Of a stretch of 40,000 nt of DNA, positions 1 through 15,373 are shown piece after piece. Both the position numbers and the translations under genes were made by a program. How positions within the stretch are numbered: the first letter of the stretch is position 1; every line of letters begins with the position of its first letter. This stretch comes from Chondrilla cf. caribensis (lineage: Eukaryota > Porifera > Demospongiae > Chondrillida > Chondrillidae). The DNA lies in contig OZ026556.1 in assembly GCA_964020155.1 (NCBI GenBank), forward strand, positions 1,157,501 to 1,197,500, in the 5' to 3' direction. The notes under the pieces are model-generated. The model had not been told where the DNA came from and ran no database searches. It was given only the letters and a program-made list of their open reading frames with translations.

Positions 1-180
1 GAAACTCTATAGTGCAAACCAAACTATGATCTAGCCATAGACACTTTAAACTACGTAGTTTAGAGTACCTAAGATCTAGCCATCAAATTCTGAATCAAAT
101 ATAGCGGGGGTACCAGATACCCTATGACACCGGGGTCGTTTCCAACCCCCACACACAGCAGGAGTGACGTCGTATTCAAC

Positions 181-3254
<3,074 letters not shown>

Positions 3255-4326
3255 AGGAAGTCAACATGTCTGTGGATATAAGAATTAAGGAAATGACACT
3301 CTTTGAAAACTTTTCTCATATCATGAGGATCGAGTGGTTGTTAACCAAGGAGGGTGTCCTACTGTGATTCAATACTGTAATATTATTGTGGCAATGAGCA
3401 TGTCGTGTGTGCTAAGTAATACCTATACAACTATATTATTAGGCATATGATTATGATAAGTATATACACACCTTACATGCATATTGTTGTATACAGTATA
3501 ACATATTGAAATTATATTCTCCCAAGGAGTTTGTTACAAGACGTAGTGGTCCAGTAAACTTGCACATTGGTCGAATTAGATCTAGAGCGATCTGCAGTTC
3601 TGTGCATGATGCCGGATCAAGAATGGTGCATGTCCATGGGTTTCAATGAACTGCAGACACAAACAATTTTAGTTACGTATGTATTATCCAAGCCATGATC
3701 AAGAGTAAGACATAGCACTCCAATCTGTGGATGAACAATGTTATTAAGAGTTAATGTCGAAGACTACCTTCACACAAGGCCAATTCTGGATCATACCTCA
3801 AAGCCTTGGTTCCCATTCTCCTGCATAGTATTGATATCTCCAATCTATTGGTGTATATATCATAGAGTGCGAAAGTAGGGATGACGCGTATATATGTAAG
3901 TGGCCAAGCAAAAGCTGTAATGCTCAGTTTGATGGGATAGTGGAGTGCTATGTTCAGCTATAGCTGGGGTTCCTGTTTATTATGATGATCAACTTATGAT
4001 CGCAAATTTTGACACATAATGATGAACCTGATTATTATAATCTGTGTGTGAAATCAATCAAATGTACATCAATATCAAAAGGTAAGAAAATTATAACAAA
4101 GAAGAAACATTCTAAACACACACACATGCATACACACAATTGCAATGCGTTATTAATACACAAATGTAACAACATCAGTTTTCCAAAACTACAGTAACTA
4201 CTGCACATACAAACTACACGCACACACACACACCACACGCGTGCGCACACACACACAATCACACTGTATAGACACAAAGAAAACATTTACAAGATCAGTG
4301 AAGTACTGGACAAAACACAACATATT
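3255..4326. other. Convergent intergenic region
   Basis: Lies between the ends of the plus-strand esterase and the minus-strand SKAP-like gene, and should hold both 3' UTRs. A TTTATT at 3976-3981 reads AATAAA on the minus strand, 346 bp past the SKAP-like stop, and is a candidate poly(A) signal. CA-rich tracts lie at about 4117-4138 and 4218-4258. I see no gene here. Confidence 0.5.
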
Positions 4327-7300
4327 CTAAGCAACTTGAAATGCCTGCGATAGATGATTGGCCGGGAAGTAACCGAAAATTCCAAGTCGCTGTAAATCCT
4401 TTGATACACTCTCACCAAACCACCAATCTTCATTGGAGATGGAGTTGTCAACATGCACGAGGTCTCCACGTCGCAACTTGAGCTCGTCTGATTCTACAGG
4501 ATAAAACTCATATACAGCTACAAAAACATTACTCAAACTGAGGCCATTGATGCCATCTAGATGACGAGTCTCAGTATCGACGCTAACATCTTGCACAGAC
4601 GGTATCTGAGCAGGGACCGGAGGGAGCTGTGAAGATGTAGAAGGAGGAATCGAGTTTGTTTCCTTGACAAAGGATGCTTCTTCTTCATCAGAATCCATGG
4701 TAGGGATAAGTTCCTCATCAAACGGCTCATAAACATCTTGACCATCACCTTCAGGTTGATTCCCGACCAAATTCTTCTGATTCATTTCATTAATCTCCTG
4801 AAAACCAACTTCACTGAGCATTGCATATCCAGTGCCAATCAGGGGAGGATTGGGCTGACCGGTAGGGGGCTGGGGCAGGTTGTTACCTGATGGGGGTTGT
4901 TTGGGCTTACCCTTTTGAGTAACTGTTTCCAAAGATGTCACCCACTTGTTTCTCTCCTGGTCAGAAGAAACCCTGAAGTAGTAGTTCTTGGTCCCATCAG
5001 CAGTCAGCTTGAACACAAACTGATTTTTGTTTGGCACCGTTTTGTCTTCATCTACCGAGACACTGTATACAGGAACAATGATGCGGTTGTTGTATGTTTT
5101 GCTCGTTTCTTTCTCGTAGAAGTAAAGATAAGATCCTGAAAGTACACATACCCGTTTCTGCCAGGTGTTCTGCCCCTTGCCACCGAGCTTCTCCAAAGAC
5201 CCTTTCATAATTACACCTTTCAAATTAGACATCTTGATCTTTTTCTTCCCAGTGTCCTTGACATCATAGTCCCAGCTAATGTCCTCGCCGTTATATTCAT
5301 CAGCTACGATTTCCGGTGTAGTTTGCCGCTGTATCACATTTGTGGATGCGTAGCCAGGATCTCCTCCGGAGGGCAGAGACGAGGGAGGCCTCATGGGAGG
5401 TGGCTGCACGGGGAGATTTGGCTGACCAGGGACATTGTCGGTATCATCGTAAATATCCTCCTGAATTGGTTCTGGGCCTTCAGTGTCCTCGTAAATGTCC
5501 TGTTGGATTGGTTGTACAGACTCTGTGTCGTCGTAAATATCCTCTTGGATGGGTTCGGTAGTGTTCATCTGAGATTCCTGCATAGGCTCATACATCTCCT
5601 GTGGACCCTCGCCGTCCACCACTGGGACGTACTCCTCCTGATCCTCTTCGCCCTCAGTCTGTTTGGTTTCTCTCACCGTGAAGGTGATCTGAGGGTACTG
5701 CCGATCCATTCCTCTCAACACGTGGACCATTGCGTTTGATAAGTGGATCCTCTTCACTTCATAATCAGGCGGTATTTGAAGAGATCCGATATTCTTCAGA
5801 AAGTCAAGGGTTTCTGAAAGTAAAAGAAGGCACAGGAATGAACAGATATCATGTGGTTCTATTGTAAAACGCACAGGAATGAATAGTTGTCTTACAGCAT
5901 CTACTGTGGAACACACAGAAATGAGTGGTCACTCTATCTATTGTGGCACATGCACACAGGACCAAGCGTTCTTCCCATCTACCATGGAACACAGGAATAA
6001 GTGGTCATCATATCTACCACACTTGACAACACAAATTCATGTCCCTCTTCTTGTTACAATTCCACAACAGCCATTACCCCAACCACAGCTCAAGACTAGA
6101 ATGACAAGAATGCGTGACATTCAATGCCTTCTTTTACGAGGGACTTAACCCCTCTTCCCCTTCCCATACGTATGACACCCTCCACACCCCCCACACCCCA
6201 AAGCCCCGAAAAGTTGTCAGACTGGCAAAATCTGCACAGATGAACAACTCTGTAGTTACATCATCAACATATGTCTGGTCGCTACAGGTAAGTCCTTTGT
6301 GGGAGATTCCAGGATTACAGGCACAGGCAGTTGGCATGTGACTGCACAGCCTCTATTCTATGCCCACAAGACTTTCCTTGCATACACGAACAATGGCATA
6401 CTGGACAAGGAAATACATCAAATACGAAAAGGACAATAAGGTAGTGTCGTCTGAACAAATATGAAAGCATTAAGTGTTTATTTTGCATGTATGTTTGCTT
6501 GTTTTTGAATTGCTGAGTAAATAAGAAATCAGCACAGAAAAAATGTCAACATTAAAGTTTGTAGGAAAACTACACCCTTTTGAAGGCTACAGTGAGAGTA
6601 CAGCTGTGCCATATTGAGGGCTACAGCAAGAGTACAGCTGTGCCATAATTATTGAGGGCTACAGCAAGAGTACAGCTGTGCCATAATTATTGAGGGCTAC
6701 AGTGAGAGTACAGCTGTACCATAATGAAGGTTACAGTGCTGTCTAGAATATCACCACACAAGAAGGATACTGTACATACCTCTGAATACAGTGCTATAGT
6801 ATGTGATTAAAAGTATACATATTATGTATGTACAAGCATGGAATTGGTAGGTAGCGTAAGGTGAACTCCAAATCACCAAACAATGGTGGACAACAGGTTA
6901 ACGTCATGGTGTCTTGTACAGGAGATCCTTATGATGCATTCACAATATAAATTAGAAAACTAACTCAGGCAATGATCAGCTGTCCTCCATCAGAGGACAG
7001 GCAGAGCCTCACTGATAATGCATCAGTGATAGTGACAGGTGCTCAGGTCTGTCAATGGTTCACTTGGTACATATTTATCACACACAGCACATCAACTAAA
7101 ACATCAGACAATAGCTGTTCACTGAGTAGATACAGGACTTACGTACATACTTTGAACATTTGTTAACGGGAACATTAGACCACAGTCTGAACACTGAATG
7201 GGTACATACATATGTACCTATTGTACATATATTATTATACAGTGGAACCTCTCTATTACAAACCTCTGAAATGTGGAAACCTCTGTAATGAGGACACTAT

Positions 7301-9295
7301 TCTGTGTCCTAGTGTAGTACTGGAGTGTATGAAATGACCTCTGAATTGAGGACACCTCTGTATTAAGGACTAAAATTAAGGTCCCAAAGTGTCCATAATA
7401 GAAAGGTTCCAGTGTATGTACTTGTGTACATATGTATACACACACAAATGATTACAGTAGGTACATTGCATACTTATCAAATGGAACATTAAACCTTGGT
7501 TCACTGAGTAGTACACACACTGCACACCTATGAATTGGGAGATCAATTGAAAAGTAGACATTACACCTCATGTTCCATTCCATTCAACAGTTCATGGTCA
7601 GCACTCCTAAATCATTATCAATTGTTTATCACATCAAACTTCAACAACATCACAAAGGCTCGATGATACGGAGTAAAGCAAGTAATTGTGAACAATTACG
7701 TAGCACAAAGTGAACAAGCAATCAAATATTGACTGCTATTTTCAATCATTCAATTGTTTGTCTGTTTTCTTTTTCTATTTAATTGTTTACTATGCTTCTA
7801 AATTACTCGATGATCAAACTTTGATCCACAATCACCTTCATCACGAAACCTAATACATGCCTATGTGGAAACCCCACCACATTCACAGCTATTTTCATGC
7901 ATACGTATCAACGTTCGTGTAACAAAATCTTAACAAAGGTGCACGAGACAATTTTCACTTGTATTTACAGTCTCAACACGCACTGTACATGTAGTGTAAT
8001 GTAAACAGAAAAGATTAATCGTTTGCAGATTTGTTTCCATTCACAAACAAGTACTGATTCATGGAGTTCATAAAAATTGCACAACACGGAAATTTGTACT
8101 GTGTCTAAATGCACATACATCCTACTATACATTGCAGTCCTGTAACTATAATATCACTACATATACATTTACATACATTACATGTGCACAGTCATGCATT
8201 CACATATAAGCACATTGTTAATAAGACTCATTTTGCTGGAATTTTGAAAGTGAACACAGAGTGAAAAACGTAGGTACTGTATGATTAAATTAGTAAGTAC
8301 CGTGGTTAGCATGCACTCCTGGTTAGTACATACTCCCGGTTAGTACATACTCCTGTTAGTACACACACTTGGTTAGTACACACTCTTGGTTAGCACACAC
8401 TCCTGGTTAGTACACACTCCTGGACCCCTGGTTAGTACACACTCCTGGTTAGTACACACTCCTGGTTAGTACATGTTCCTGGTTAGTACACACTCCTGGT
8501 TAGTACATGTTCCTGGTTAGTAGATACACTTCACTCAGTCCCTAGCTCATGTACACTATGTCAACCAGTATTGATTACAAGCACTTCTGATAAGAAGTGC
8601 AGATTTGGTGTGCCCTTCCTATCAGCAGAATCTCTAGGATCATCGTACTTGAAGCAAGTTGGACTGTACATGAACCATGGAGTATGTACGGTGTGACAGT
8701 GTCATCTCAGCAACATCACTGGGGACGGGAGAGTACAGACATACAATGGGTTGGAACACCGGGGGACGTGGGGTCGAGGCGGGGTCACACGTCAGCCTTC
8801 ACCCATGTTGCTTACATGCAGTTCGAGTATTTCATATCCCGCTAGGAGGCCAGTGAGATGCGAACGCACATGACAACACTTTGCGTTGTTCTCTCGGGGC
8901 TACCGTCACACGGCGATAGCGACCGAATTGCCTTTCCCCGACCCCCAATTGGTCTCCCTCGCGAGAAGCGAAGTAACCACCGAACGACTACGTACCCCAC
9001 CGCGAAGTGGGGGTAAAATTTCATTCAACCAAACACCCCAAACTGAACTACGACTTGGAGATGAGAATTTTTCGTTCCGGGCCAGCGCAGCTTGTTAACA
9101 AAACCGTACATATGTACAAGCGTCCTCTTTGATCCCTTACGCTATATCTTAATTACATGAAGAATGGGTGGCTAATCCGTTGATTCGCTGGAGCATGAGA
9201 CGCCAGCAGAAGAGTGTGAACATGTGATCAAACGTACCACTTAGAGCTTGATAGACATCGTTTAGGAGCCTCAGCTGGTCGGGAGAACTTGCCAT
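4327..9295 (-). CDS. SKAP-like adaptor (tyrosine repeats, PH, SH3), 514 aa
   Basis: Two exons: 9238-9295 (ATG at 9295; 19 codons plus 1 nt) and 4327-5813. They join as S19 / E20 with a GTACGT donor and a TTTCAG acceptor; 1545 nt in total, closing in frame. Residues about 1-60 (LLNDVYQALSETLDFL...) resemble the N-terminal helical dimerisation region of Src kinase-associated phosphoproteins. Then come YVPV (Tyr81), MYEPM (Tyr94) and three copies of IQ[EQ]DIY[DE]DT[ED] with Tyr113, 127 and 141. A Pro-rich linker follows, then a PH domain at about 219-327 (KGSLEKLGG, WQKR, final-helix Trp in NKWV), acidic linker, and an SH3 domain at about 450-507 (AVYEFY, EDWWFGE, GYFPANHL). The family acts as cytosolic adaptors for Src/Fyn signalling at the membrane; this role is inferred. 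The tyrosine motifs suit SH2 docking. The orthology to vertebrate SKAP1/2 is uncertain; the domain order is clear. Confidence 0.88.
6583..6728. repeat. Tandem repeat, about 37-40 bp unit, 4 copies
   Basis: Units read GGCTACAG(T/C)(G/A)AGAGTACAGCTGTGCC with variable AATTATTGA spacers. It lies in the long intron of the SKAP-like gene (5814-9237). Apart from this array, the MITE at 7240 and the array at 8301, I see no exon in that intron. Confidence 0.8.
7240..7414. mobile_element. MITE with CAGTGGAACC inverted repeats
   Basis: Starts TA/CAGTGGAACCTCTCTATTA and ends TAATAGAAAGGTTCCAGTG/TA. The ends are inverted repeats over about 20 bp with two differences, flanked by TA on both sides (7238-7239 and 7415-7416). 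Inside are several further copies of CCTCTGTAATGAGGAC-like text in both orientations. The ends resemble those of pogo/Tigger-type elements (established for the family; assignment inferred). No coding capacity. Confidence 0.75.
8301..8525. repeat. Tandem repeat, about 19 bp unit (CTCCTGGTTAGTACACA)
   Basis: About a dozen imperfect copies of CTCCTGGTTAGTACACA or ...GTACATGTT in the SKAP-like intron. The array runs straight into the dispersed repeat at 8526-8620, which itself begins with a GTTAGTA-like motif and may be the source of the array. Confidence 0.85.
8526..8620. repeat. Dispersed repeat shared with 36990-37078
   Basis: Shares order and wording with 36990-37078: CTCA(C/-)TTAGTCC-like text, an ACCAG motif, then AAGAAG(TG/CA)CAGATTTGGTGT(G/A)CCC. 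A short hairpin, GCACTTCT-GATA-AGAAGTGC, is present at about 8580-8599. It may be the end of a transposable element. Confidence 0.55.
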
Positions 9296-9550
9296 CTTTC
9301 GTCAGAAGAAGAGAACGGGAAAGACGAAGACGAAGTTAGGTGGCTAGGTATCCGAATTTTACGGAAGGGGCAGGTCACGTTTCCGGTTTATATCTGCACA
9401 CGTGCATATCGCGAGATAGTGTATACCGTACTTTAGTAATAGGGACTCCTATAGCGATCTATAATTATATAGCCTCTTGTATACAACTATATCGATCCTT
9501 TGAGGAACAAATGATTACAAATTAATAACAAAAGAAACTGACAAAGGTTA

Positions 9551-9921
9551 TCATTTTGAAGTTCGTTTGGTGTACCACACGCGACTGGCCGAGGGGACAC
9601 GTTGTATGGTGTGGGCGGGCCTCCACCAGCAGACAATGTGGTACCACATGATCATGATGGACACGATTACAACAAAGATCACACCCGCGGCTGGACCCAT
9701 TCTATAGTGTGCGATTAAGCGTTCTTCTATTGTTGGTGTTGACATCTGGGCCACTCTGTTGTATACCTGTGTGTACATTGGAGGATTTGTCATAAAAAAG
9801 TAATTTTTAAAAGTAGTTAACAGGCATTTTCAACTGTTCGTATAAGCAAACATGAACTTTCTACACTTGTGCACACATGCATACACACACACCGCACGCG
9901 CGTGTACACACACACACGCAT

Positions 9922-9973
<52 letters not shown>

Positions 9974-12900
9974 TTGTACTACACTTACCAATTCTGTTCG
10001 TTTGGCAACATTCTGCCAGGTGTACAACCCCCTCACTCTCCTATGTGCTTCATCAGGTGGGATCACCTTCCCTTCTCGACAGTCCTTGATTGATTCATTT
10101 ACAACGTCAATTAGAGCTAATGAGAGAAGCGAATTTTGATGAAATAGGAGATTTTTGAGAGATGTCATAAAAATGAGGAGGGCAGACAAATGTCATTAAA
10201 GTGTTTGGGAGCATGTGTGTGTGTGACACAAACACAGGTTGGTGGGTGAATCACACCAAATGAGCATTCAAGCCAACCAAACTCAACTCTCACACCAGAA
10301 GCCCATACAGATTTCAAGGGTCAAATCACAGGGCATCAAAGTATAATCAGTTCCTTTGTGTAAACATCACAATAATTTTAGCAATTGAAAGTTCACACTG
10401 ACTATTTTCAATATATGCACGTGTCTGCATTCTATTGTAGTTTTGTGCTGCTGGTGGGAACAGCCTCGTTGGACACTGTGGAGGAGGAGTACTTGGGGAT
10501 TCACACCCAGGAAGAAATGAGGCTCAGGAAGTGGCACTAGTCTGCCAGAGACAGGAGAGACAATTCGGCCCAGGTCAGGCATGTGTTAAGGGTAAAAGAC
10601 ATGGGTAAGCAGTGACTTGGTCAGCCATGTTTTTCCATCCTATTCAAACATGAATAATCCACCCAGTCACTCCAATAAAGACTAATGTCTGATCTAGTGT
10701 GAGTAATGAATGATGTCCACCTGGTGTCACCGGTCAGCCATTTTTAATTATACATACTGTTTGTACTACATATATTATTATACGAGATCCTTTGAGGACA
10801 ATAACAGCTGCCAGATGAGACTAACATAATATACAGTCTTCAGAGACCTTTGTCTCTCATATTCAAATGTGGTCTCAGTACGACTATGTATCACTCTTTA
10901 AACAATGTATGTCACCACATGGTACAATGGGTACACTGTAGAGTACCTAATGGTATGATGTACGTAGGGGACTACACGGTATAATGTAGGTCACCTAACG
11001 GTACAATGTAGGTCACCTAATGGTACGATGTACGTAGGTCACCTAATGGTACATTGTAGGTCACCTAATGGTACATTGTAGGTCACCTAATGGTACAATG
11101 CAGGTCACCTAATGGTACATTGTAGGTTACCTAATGGTACATTGTAGGTCACCTAATGGTACAATGCAGGTCACCTAATGGTACATTGTAGGTTACCTAA
11201 TGGTACATTGTAGGTTACCTAATGGTATGATGTAGGTCACCTCATGGTATGACGTAGGTAATCTCATGGCACAATATGGGTCACCTTGTGGTACATATAG
11301 AGACTTGATTGTCAAGCAACAACTTCATATCTTTACCTTGAACGCTTGGATCAGCCAGTCTTATCATATCGCTTGGCAACACTTCAGGGACTCCACCCAC
11401 GCGTGTGCTGACTACACGCAACCTGCACAAGTGAAACAGAATAACCATGATCGATCCAAACATCAATATAATCTTCAATACAATGATCGATACAATGATC
11501 GATACAATGATCGATCCAAACATCAATATAATCTTCAATACAATGATCGATACAATGATCGATACAATGATCGATACAATGATGAATACAAAGATTGATA
11601 CAATGATGAATACAAAGATCGATGCAATGATACCATGTCCACACAGTATGCAGGTACGTATATACCAATGCACTGTGAAAACATGTATAACTAACATGTA
11701 GAGTTGGGCTACATACTCTACAGTACTGTACATAGTCACAATACTGTACATTCATACATGTAGTTACAATATTGTACATAGTCACAATACTGTGCATACG
11801 TACATGTAATTACAATATTGTACATAGTCACAATACTGTACATACATACATGTAGTTACAATATTGTACATAGTCACAATACTGTACATTCATACATGTA
11901 GCTACAATACTGTACACAGTAACTCTATACTATACAGAGTCACAACACATATGGTAGAGGCCAAAATAATGTTTCTGTACTTTCAAATAGTACTATTCTT
12001 CACATACACGTACAGTGGGACCCACTCAACAAAAACACTTCCAATGTGCATTTCCGATTTACGTAAAGGCTCCTCTCCCCAACCATACTGTATTGAAGTG
12101 TATTCTGTTGAGGTGAAGTTCTGTCAGCATGGAATTATACATACATAGGAGATCCATTATCAGAGTTGTGTTAAGCGGGTACACCTGTACATACAGTCAG
12201 CTCTGGTTCATTTGAGCCTGGTTTATCAGACAATCTCAACCAACCAACAGTCCTCATAGAAGGACAGCAGAACACTCTCCAGTATTCCACTCTGATGTAC
12301 CCACCATCATTTATCCAACACCTGGTATATCCGACAAGTTTTGAAGGGCACAAACCCAGTTAGATACGTAAATCAGGACTGACTTAGCATTCATACAACA
12401 ACTTATGAGGGAGGTCATAGCTCCTGTATTGATAACCTAACAGATGCTAGCAGGAGGCCTTGTAGTTCGATACATTGGTCATGTTCTCACCCACAACAAG
12501 CTGCCTCGACTATTGCAATGCAAAACGCTTCAGTCAAAGAAGGATTCAAGAAGATATTGCCTTTAACAAGCACCTGTGAAATGCCAATAGAAGTACACCA
12601 CACGTACAGGAAGTACTAAATGTACATATGTATGTATATGGACTATGGTCAGCTTGTATAGAATACACTACATGTGTCTGTACGTACATATGTATGTACA
12701 TAAGTACGTATTATGTGTTAGTACAGGATGTACATGTACATATGTATGTACAGAATATGAGCAGTTTGTACAAAACATACTACAAGTGTATGTATGTGGA
12801 GTAGGGTTAGTTTGAACAAGGGTTACTACAAAAAACTGTACATACGTACATGTGCACATACCGTACATACATATGTAAGTAAGTATTCACAAAATGTGTA

Positions 12901-15238
12901 AGGTTAGTGACTACAGAACATACAATGTGTCTATGCACTATACAGTAAAGTGTAGTTCAAATTGTCAATTGTGTCTGGGTCATTGGGTTACGCACGTCTC
13001 TAACTTGAGAGTGAGGCACGGCTCCCAACATATCCACTCTGTCTTCTATGTGATACTTCTCTCTCACTTCCTCCAGTAGGATCCTGCGATCTCCGTCACC
13101 TCCTGGGTGATGTAGGCCACAAATATTTCATCATTACGCAGGATACAAGGGCGAATTAAGATACAGACACCCTGCATACATAGTATCCAGAGTACACATA
13201 CACTGAACGTATAATCAGGTAGGTCATGATAGTATAGCACACAGGTGACACGATTTTTAGGCTCCGTGTTGAGGGCTTGGATTCCTGGATTTGTACTTCC
13301 CGTACTGTACTTTGTACTCTGTACTCTGGACTTTCCTCCAGATTGGGTGGTGGCATTCACAGTGTGACCTATTATTTTTATTTTTTTTTCAAATTGTATA
13401 CATATATACTACACATGTGATAGTGTACGTACATATGTACATATATATATATGTACTTACATGTGTGTACATAATTATGTATGTAAATATGTAAACTGTG
13501 AACACATACTTGTCCACAAACGTTCATCTGTGTAGGTTACACTCACCTATGATGAACTGCAGGTCGGAGTGTTGACTACAGAGTACCGGGATGACGGCTG
13601 CCAGCAAATCCACTCCCTTTCTGTACACAAGCCGACTAATGACAACTATGGTGACTAAAGTGGAGGATAAGGACCTAGGATGAATCATGGTGACTGCAGT
13701 AGAGGATAAGGACCTAGGATGAATCATGGTGACTGAAGTAGAGGATAAGGACCTAGGATGAATCATGGTGACTGTAGTGGAGGATAAGGACCTAGGATGA
13801 ATCATGGTGACTGCAGTAGAGGATAAGGACCTAGGATGAATCATGGTGACTGAAGTAGAGGATAAGGACCTAGGATGAATCATGGTGACTGTAGTGGAGG
13901 ATAAGGACCTAGGATGAATCATAGTGACTGCAGACGTGATGGCCTAGGGTGAAACTACAACCAGCAACCTCAATCCCAATGTTACTAGTCCTCAAATTCA
14001 ATATATTCATTTGCATGAGAAAGTGAATTATTGAGTATTTTGTACTATTTTGGGTCACTGATTGTGACTCCATGAGTGCCCCCACTCCCCCTAACTTCAC
14101 TTCCTGCATTGACTCCCTTAGGATGGACACAAGATCACAAAGGTGGTCTGCACTGCAGAGCCAACCAGGACACACTCTACTCACTCTTTCCAGGATCTCT
14201 TTTAGAGGTGTCAGGAGTGAACATGGACGCATCAACAGCATTGGGGATGACAGAGACCATTGAGGGCTGCAAACTAGCTCTGAGCACTGTGTTCTCCTTA
14301 CTGCAAGTACATGGTGAGCGTCATGTGAATAAGTGTATGTATCCTGATTGGAGGCAACATCAGGAGACTGACAGGGATACCTATCCTAGGTATCCCTGAG
14401 ATCTCCAGATGTGACAATTGACCAATCAATTGCCTACTGAAAGGTCAGCAAGTGGTTAATCAGGATAAACATCAATTTTATCACCTTTAGGGGGGACACA
14501 GGGATTGCATCCTTCCTGAAGGTGATATAACGTATACATGTATGTATGTGTATGCTTATAACGTAACTAATCCACTTATTAGACAGTCTGTATGTTCTTA
14601 CAGTGTGGCTCAACCCAGGGATGTACGACAGGGAAGTTGTTGTAGAAAACGTACACATACTGTTGTTCCCTACACTTTATCCACAACACATTTAGTGTAC
14701 AATACACAAAGAATTTACAATGCATGTGCGTATATGTTATAGAAATACATACTTGTAATAATATGCATAAAAATACGTGCACATATACTGTGCAATGTAG
14801 ACGGTTCACGCAATTACACATACATACGTATGTCTGTATGAATACTAAAAAGTTCGGTCAAGTTTGTATGGACAATATATATGTACGTACATACATATGT
14901 GTGCATGGACTCAGCAGTTTGGTAAGGATCCACGCCTTCATGTACAAACCTTGTATAAGAGACACAGATGACATGGTCCACATCCAAGAGCATCAGCTCC
15001 AGGATCCTGTTGGTAGCAATTGAGCTCCCGTCGGCAAAACCGAACAAAGAGTGGTCGGTGAAGATGGTTCTGAGGCCCATACTCCTAGCATGCAAAAGGC
15101 CTTCCAGTGCAGTCATAGAAAACGCCTGCATTAATAGGTATGTATTAACATAATATATGACCATAGATACGTAAATGTGTACACTCACACTGTATAAACA
15201 CACATTAAGGTGGGGACACACACACACACTCTCTCTCC

Positions 15239-15279
<41 letters not shown>

Positions 15280-15324
15280 TCTCTCTCTCTCCCTCTCTCT
15301 CTCTCTCCCTCTCTCTCTCTCTCC

Positions 15325-15373
<49 letters not shown>

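Noticed and set aside
5814..5916. First 34 residues of the SKAP-like open frame (CSTVDAVRQLF...)
   Set aside because: They run through a TTTCAG acceptor into intron; the exon at 9238-9295 supplies a better N-terminus with matching phase.
8720..9120. GC-richer stretch upstream of the SKAP-like first exon, considered as an RNA gene or extra exon
   Set aside because: No tRNA or rRNA motifs, no coding similarity and no splice-compatible frame; it lies within intron 1.
11384..11797. Open frames made of DTMID or DHCIDHCI repeats
   Set aside because: They are translations of the 12-bp minisatellite in a PIGA intron; similar openness in several frames shows it is not coding.
10918..11918. Possible CRISPR-like arrays
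   Set aside because: The repeats are directly adjacent with no unique spacers, and the DNA is a eukaryotic intron.
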